NCBI GenBank assembly: GCA_035716005.1
Contig: DASTKG010000145.1
Location: 1 to 8,861 of the forward strand
DNA length: 8,861 bases
Origin: SZUA-252 sp035716005
GTDB taxonomy: Bacteria; Eisenbacteria; RBG-16-71-46; SZUA-252
Direction of reading: 5' to 3'
Shown here piece after piece: positions 6,951 through 8,861 of the stretch; positions within the stretch are counted from its first letter, which is position 1; each line of letters begins with the position of its first letter. The notes beneath the pieces are model-generated. The model saw only the letters and a program-made list of their open reading frames with translations, did not search any database and was not told where the DNA came from. The translations under genes and the position numbers were made by a program.

Positions 6951-7448
6951 TCAGCGACCGCCGACCCCGCTCAGCCGAAAGGCGGCCGGCGGCGCGATCG
7001 AATCCATCAGGGACCAGTAATCGAGACTGCGAACTTCGCGCCCGTCGATTTCGTAGACGGCGTGAACGGCCGGCGTTTCGGTCGGCTCCGCGGGCGCCGC
7101 CGGCTGTTCCCTCAGCTGCGCGTCGCGAGCCGGAACGAGCCGAGGCATGCCGCGCACGAGGAGCGCGAAACGGTCGGTGCCGCGTTCGAGCACGATCGCG
7201 TAGGCGGTCGGCGCGTGGGACTCCTCCACGCCGAGCGCGGCCGCTAGATCGAGAACGGGAACGACGACGCCACGGAAGGCGACGACGCCCGCCACGGGCG
7301 CCGTTCGGTTCGGAAGCGCCGAAAGCCGATCCGCGTCGAGAAGCCCGGCCACCTCTTCCACCGGCGCCGCGTAGCGCGAGCCGGCCACGCTGAACGTGAC
7401 GAGGCCTCGCGTGGCGAGAACCGATTTCAAGAGAGGCACCTGATCCAT
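6951..7448 (-). CDS. cheW: CheW-like chemosensory adaptor
   Basis: This 165-residue protein covers essentially one CheW domain, the usual length for the family. CheW couples MCP receptors to CheA in chemosensory arrays at the inner face of the membrane. The first subdomain starts at about residue 15 (LVTFSVAGSRYAAPVEEV), and the hallmark PVAGVVAFRGVVVPVLDL lies at 51-68 with the conserved Arg at 59. The second half (TAYAIVLERGTDRFALLV, later VRSLDYWSLMDSI) matches the rest of the fold. A Pro/Ala/Glu-rich insertion at about 116-127 lies in a loop. The ATG at 7448 has GGAG 8 bases upstream; the reading frame stays open further upstream but that part runs through a promoter-like region. It is the first gene of the five-gene operon, 15 bases before the receptor. 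The gene symbol reflects family membership, not proven function; chemotaxis itself is not shown here, since no flagellar or CheR/CheB genes are present. Confidence 0.9.
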   Translation of the reverse strand: MDQVPLLKSVLATRGLVTFSVAGSRYAAPVEEVAGLLDADRLSALPNRTAPVAGVVAFRGVVVPVLDLAAALGVEESHAPTAYAIVLERGTDRFALLVRGMPRLVPARDAQLREQPAAPAEPTETPAVHAVYEIDGREVRSLDYWSLMDSIAPPAAFRLSGVGGR

Positions 7449-7498
7449 GGTGGTCGCTCCATGAGATGACGGCCGGGACGAGCAGCGAAAGAGTGGAA

Positions 7499-7514
7499 GG
7501 CAAGCTTCATGCCA
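7499..7514 (-). promoter_or_regulatory. Sigma-54 (RpoN) type -24/-12 promoter for the chemosensory operon
   Basis: The minus strand reads TGGCATGAAGCTTGCC. Compared with the sigma-54 consensus TGGCACG-N4-TTGCW it matches TGGCA, the following G and all of TTGC; it differs at one base of the first block and at the last base. The invariant GG (7513-7512) and GC (7501-7500) are correctly spaced. Counting 12 bases from the -12 position puts the start of transcription near 7488, giving a leader of about 40 bases before the ATG at 7448. By established knowledge such a promoter needs an enhancer-binding activator; none is encoded in the window and I see no clear activator site. Confidence 0.6.
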
Positions 7515-7616
7515 CGGGCGGCCTTTCCGGCCCGCACGTAACTCTCTGTCTCGCAGTCTCTTCGCTATTATCTCATCGGCACGTGGAGGGCGTTCCGGAG
7601 GGATTTCAGCCGCTGG

Positions 7617-7633
7617 TTGGCGGGCTCGTTGCA
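7617..7633 (+). promoter_or_regulatory. Possible sigma-54 promoter for the divergent unknown gene
   Basis: The plus strand reads TTGGCGGGCTCGTTGCA. It keeps the essential GG (7619-7620) and GC (7631-7632) at correct spacing and has a full TTGCA, but differs from TGGCACG at two positions of the first block. The predicted start near 7644 would leave a leader of about 258 bases before the ATG at 7902, which is long. It is weaker than the minus-strand site, and chance is a real possibility in GC-rich DNA. Confidence 0.35.
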
Positions 7634-7901
7634 ATCCTGGCCGCAAATCGCACGCCCGGCGCGAAGCCGCGAAATTCCACCCACTCTTGGGGCTGAAATA
7701 GACCACCGGATGGATGGAAGGAACCCTCCGAGGGCTCGTCGAGGCCGTGGCTCGAAGTAGCCAATCGATTCCGACTCCGATGGTTATGGGCCCGAAACCC
7801 CCGCTCGAATCCCCAGGCACGGCGCGTGCAAAGGGAGATGGACGTGCGCCGCGGTGATGGAAGCCGCGGCAGAGGGAAGTCCGAGAAAGGGGGAGAGGGT
7901 C

Positions 7902-8681
7902 ATGGCGGGAACGAGAAAGGTGATCGCGGGGAAACCGGCTCCTAGGAAGGTGCGGCCGCACGCCTACGTCGCCATGAACTGTCTCCTGCTGACGAGGGCG
8001 GAAGGTACGCCTCAGAACGGTGATCCACTGCCGCAAGAGGATGTGAACGCGTACCTGGAGGCGCTTCGCGACCAGCTGGAAGCGAACGTGCCCCTTCCGC
8101 CCGAACGGACCCGGCTTCTCTCGCGCTATGACATCGCCGCGTGGCGGCGACTGGCGGGCTCGTCTCGCGGCTCGCTGAAGTACCAGATCTTCCGGACGCC
8201 GACCGACCTCCTTCTCGTCTCGGTGGGAATCTTCGAGCAGAACGGCCCGTACGTGCCGAGCCGTCGCGAGGGGATGCTGCCGGGGGAGGAGGCCGACATG
8301 GGACGGAGCCCGGGCTGGTATCACTTCTCCTACACGTACGGAGAACTCCTCGAGAACCCGACGTCGACGCTCGGCTCGGTCCTCGAGAAGCTCACGGTGA
8401 GTCTGGAGCGGTATCACAAGATGCTTTCGCACATGAAGGGCGAGTACTGGAGCTTGGTGTCCCGATTCCAAGACGCCCAGGTGATCCGTCTCGAGCGCAG
8501 CGTGGACGAAGAGGCCCGGGAGCTGGCGATTCGCGCCATGCAGGACCGTCTCCTCGACGCCTACGCGGAGTGGAAGCGCACGGGAGCGCGGAAACACCTC
8601 GACCAGATCCGCGGCATCGCCCGCGAGATCCGGACTCTCTCGCCCGACTTCACTTTCTCGCTCCCCGCGGGAGGTAAGTAG
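7902..8681 (+). CDS. Protein of unknown function, divergent from the chemosensory operon
   Basis: I do not recognise this 259-residue protein. It has no signal peptide or membrane segment and only one cysteine (C27), so it is probably cytoplasmic. A basic N terminus (1-19) precedes a mixed alpha/beta region: AYVAMNCLLL at 21-30, YQIFRTPTDLLLVSVGIF at 94-111 and the aromatic WYHFSYTYGELL at 139-150. The second half (about 155-245) looks helical and charged, with YHKMLSHMKGEYWSLVSRF at 171-189. The pattern of alternating hydrophobics, GC-rich third positions and two stem-loops after the stop support a real gene. I chose ATG 7902 because GGGGGAGAGG lies just upstream; a GTG at 7854 would add 16 residues but has no well-placed ribosome site. 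It is transcribed away from the chemosensory operon across a shared intergenic region, so joint regulation is possible. It could be a partner or an unrelated neighbour. Confidence 0.85.
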   Translation: MAGTRKVIAGKPAPRKVRPHAYVAMNCLLLTRAEGTPQNGDPLPQEDVNAYLEALRDQLEANVPLPPERTRLLSRYDIAAWRRLAGSSRGSLKYQIFRTPTDLLLVSVGIFEQNGPYVPSRREGMLPGEEADMGRSPGWYHFSYTYGELLENPTSTLGSVLEKLTVSLERYHKMLSHMKGEYWSLVSRFQDAQVIRLERSVDEEARELAIRAMQDRLLDAYAEWKRTGARKHLDQIRGIAREIRTLSPDFTFSLPAGGK

Positions 8682-8703
8682 CGCGGAGCGACAACGACCC
8701 CCC

Positions 8704-8750
8704 GCGTGCCCCTCGGTCCCCCGACCCGATGATTCACCCGGGGGGCACGC
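8704..8750 (+). repeat. Stem-loop downstream of the unknown gene
   Basis: Bases 8704-8716 pair with 8738-8750 over 13 positions including one G-T pair, leaving a 21-base loop. It lies 22 bases after the stop codon and just before a run of C. With no T-run it may act as part of a double terminator with the next hairpin. Confidence 0.5.
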
Positions 8751-8769
8751 ACCCCCCCTTCAGCAGCCG

Positions 8770-8808
8770 TGAAGGCCGATCGATTCCTTGATCGGCCTTC
8801 ATGCGTTT
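8770..8808 (+). terminator. Probable intrinsic terminator after the unknown gene
   Basis: Bases 8770-8781 (TGAAGGCCGATC) pair perfectly with 8790-8801 over 12 bp with an 8-base loop, followed by a short T-containing stretch (TGCGTTT). This is the layout of a rho-independent terminator for the gene ending at 8681, although the T-run is short. Confidence 0.7.
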
Positions 8809-8829
8809 GGCCCGGGGGCGGGGATTGAG

Positions 8830-8841
8830 GCCCGCGCGGGC
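8830..8841. repeat. 12-bp GC palindrome
   Basis: GCCCGCGCGGGC is its own reverse complement. It lies between the terminator and the terminal repeat. It could be a protein-binding site or chance in very GC-rich DNA. Confidence 0.3.
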
Positions 8842-8842
8842 T

Positions 8843-8861
8843 CAGTGAGGCAAACCAATCG
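8843..8861 (+). repeat. Right copy of 19-base near-identical direct repeat
   Basis: CAGTGAGGCAAACCAATCG is the partner of the repeat at the window start (18/19). It is cut off by the window edge, so the full repeat may be longer. The core GGCAAACC also resembles the 5' part of the cyclic-di-GMP-I (GEMM) riboswitch, noted as a separate finding. Confidence 0.6.

Larger units (their letters stand above)
7449..7901. promoter_or_regulatory. Divergent intergenic region between cheW-like gene and unknown gene
   Basis: These 453 bases lie between two divergent starts and must hold promoters for both. I see two sigma-54-type sites, one per direction, listed separately. The minus strand also carries GATAAT (complement of 7567-7572), a possible sigma-70-type -10 element, but no convincing -35 box sits 17 bases upstream; GGAAC occurs further up. 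A short GC-rich inverted repeat (cgggc/gcccg, 7515-7534) flanks the minus-strand -24 box and could be a regulator site, though it is weak. An open stretch at 7466-7696 (+) has no ribosome site or protein-like pattern, so I do not call a gene. Confidence 0.7.

Noticed and set aside
3279..7247. Very long open frame on the plus strand (1,322 codons)
   Set aside because: It is Arg/Gly/Ala-rich low-complexity translation lying antisense to three well-supported genes. GC-rich third positions of the minus-strand genes suppress stops there. No domain pattern or ribosome site.
7567..7572. Minus-strand GATAAT as a sigma-70 -10 box
   Set aside because: No acceptable -35 element at 16-18 bases; kept only as a remark in the intergenic entry.
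7466..7696. 76-codon plus-strand open frame in the intergenic region
   Set aside because: No ribosome site, no protein-like pattern, and it overlaps both sigma-54-like sites.
7449..8597. Long upstream extension of the cheW-like frame
   Set aside because: It runs through the intergenic promoter region and antisense to the divergent gene; the CheW domain starts within 15 residues of ATG 7448, which has a ribosome site.
1..8861. CRISPR array, tRNA, rRNA, insertion sequence or transposase
   Set aside because: I looked for regularly spaced repeats, tRNA-like cloverleaf ends and transposase or integrase motifs and saw none.

Overview
This 8,861-base window is GC-rich bacterial DNA (about two-thirds G+C by eye) with strong G/C preference at third codon positions, which produces many long shadow reading frames opposite the real genes. 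Nothing here fixes the taxon. The high GC, Shine-Dalgarno sequences, a sigma-54-type promoter and abundant HD-GYP/chemosensory genes would fit a GC-rich Gram-negative lineage such as Myxococcota, Gemmatimonadota or a candidate phylum. That is inference only.

Layout. Positions 1-217 are non-coding and hold one copy of a 19-base repeat and a perfect 28-bp inverted repeat. From 7448 down to 218 on the minus strand runs a tight five-gene operon: a CheW-like adaptor (7448-6951), a membrane-anchored MCP-like receptor (6935-5379), a CheA-like protein without recognisable kinase chemistry (5357-3648), a STAS-GAF-HD-GYP protein with a damaged HD site (3651-1915), and a REC-GAF-HD-GYP protein with an intact site (1918-218). 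Gaps are 15 and 21 bases, then two 4-base GTGA stop/start overlaps. A good sigma-54 -24/-12 match lies 51 bases upstream of the first gene. A 453-base intergenic region separates this operon from one divergent plus-strand gene (7902-8681) for a protein I do not recognise. Two stem-loops follow it, and the window ends with a second, 18/19-matching copy of the repeat seen at base 1.

How the genes may work together (inference). The adaptor, receptor and CheA-like protein look like the core of a chemosensory array, but CheA has no visible phosphorylatable histidine and no ATP-binding boxes. The locus has no CheR, CheB or stand-alone CheY. The two outputs are HD-GYP proteins, a family of cyclic-di-GMP phosphodiesterases. 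One keeps all visible metal ligands and carries a receiver domain. The other lacks two ligands and carries a STAS domain. The simplest reading is a chemosensory-derived scaffold, not itself a kinase pathway, that controls a local cyclic-di-GMP phosphodiesterase through protein contacts, with the degenerate HD-GYP paralogue as a regulatory partner. Phosphate for the receiver, if used, would have to come from a kinase encoded elsewhere.
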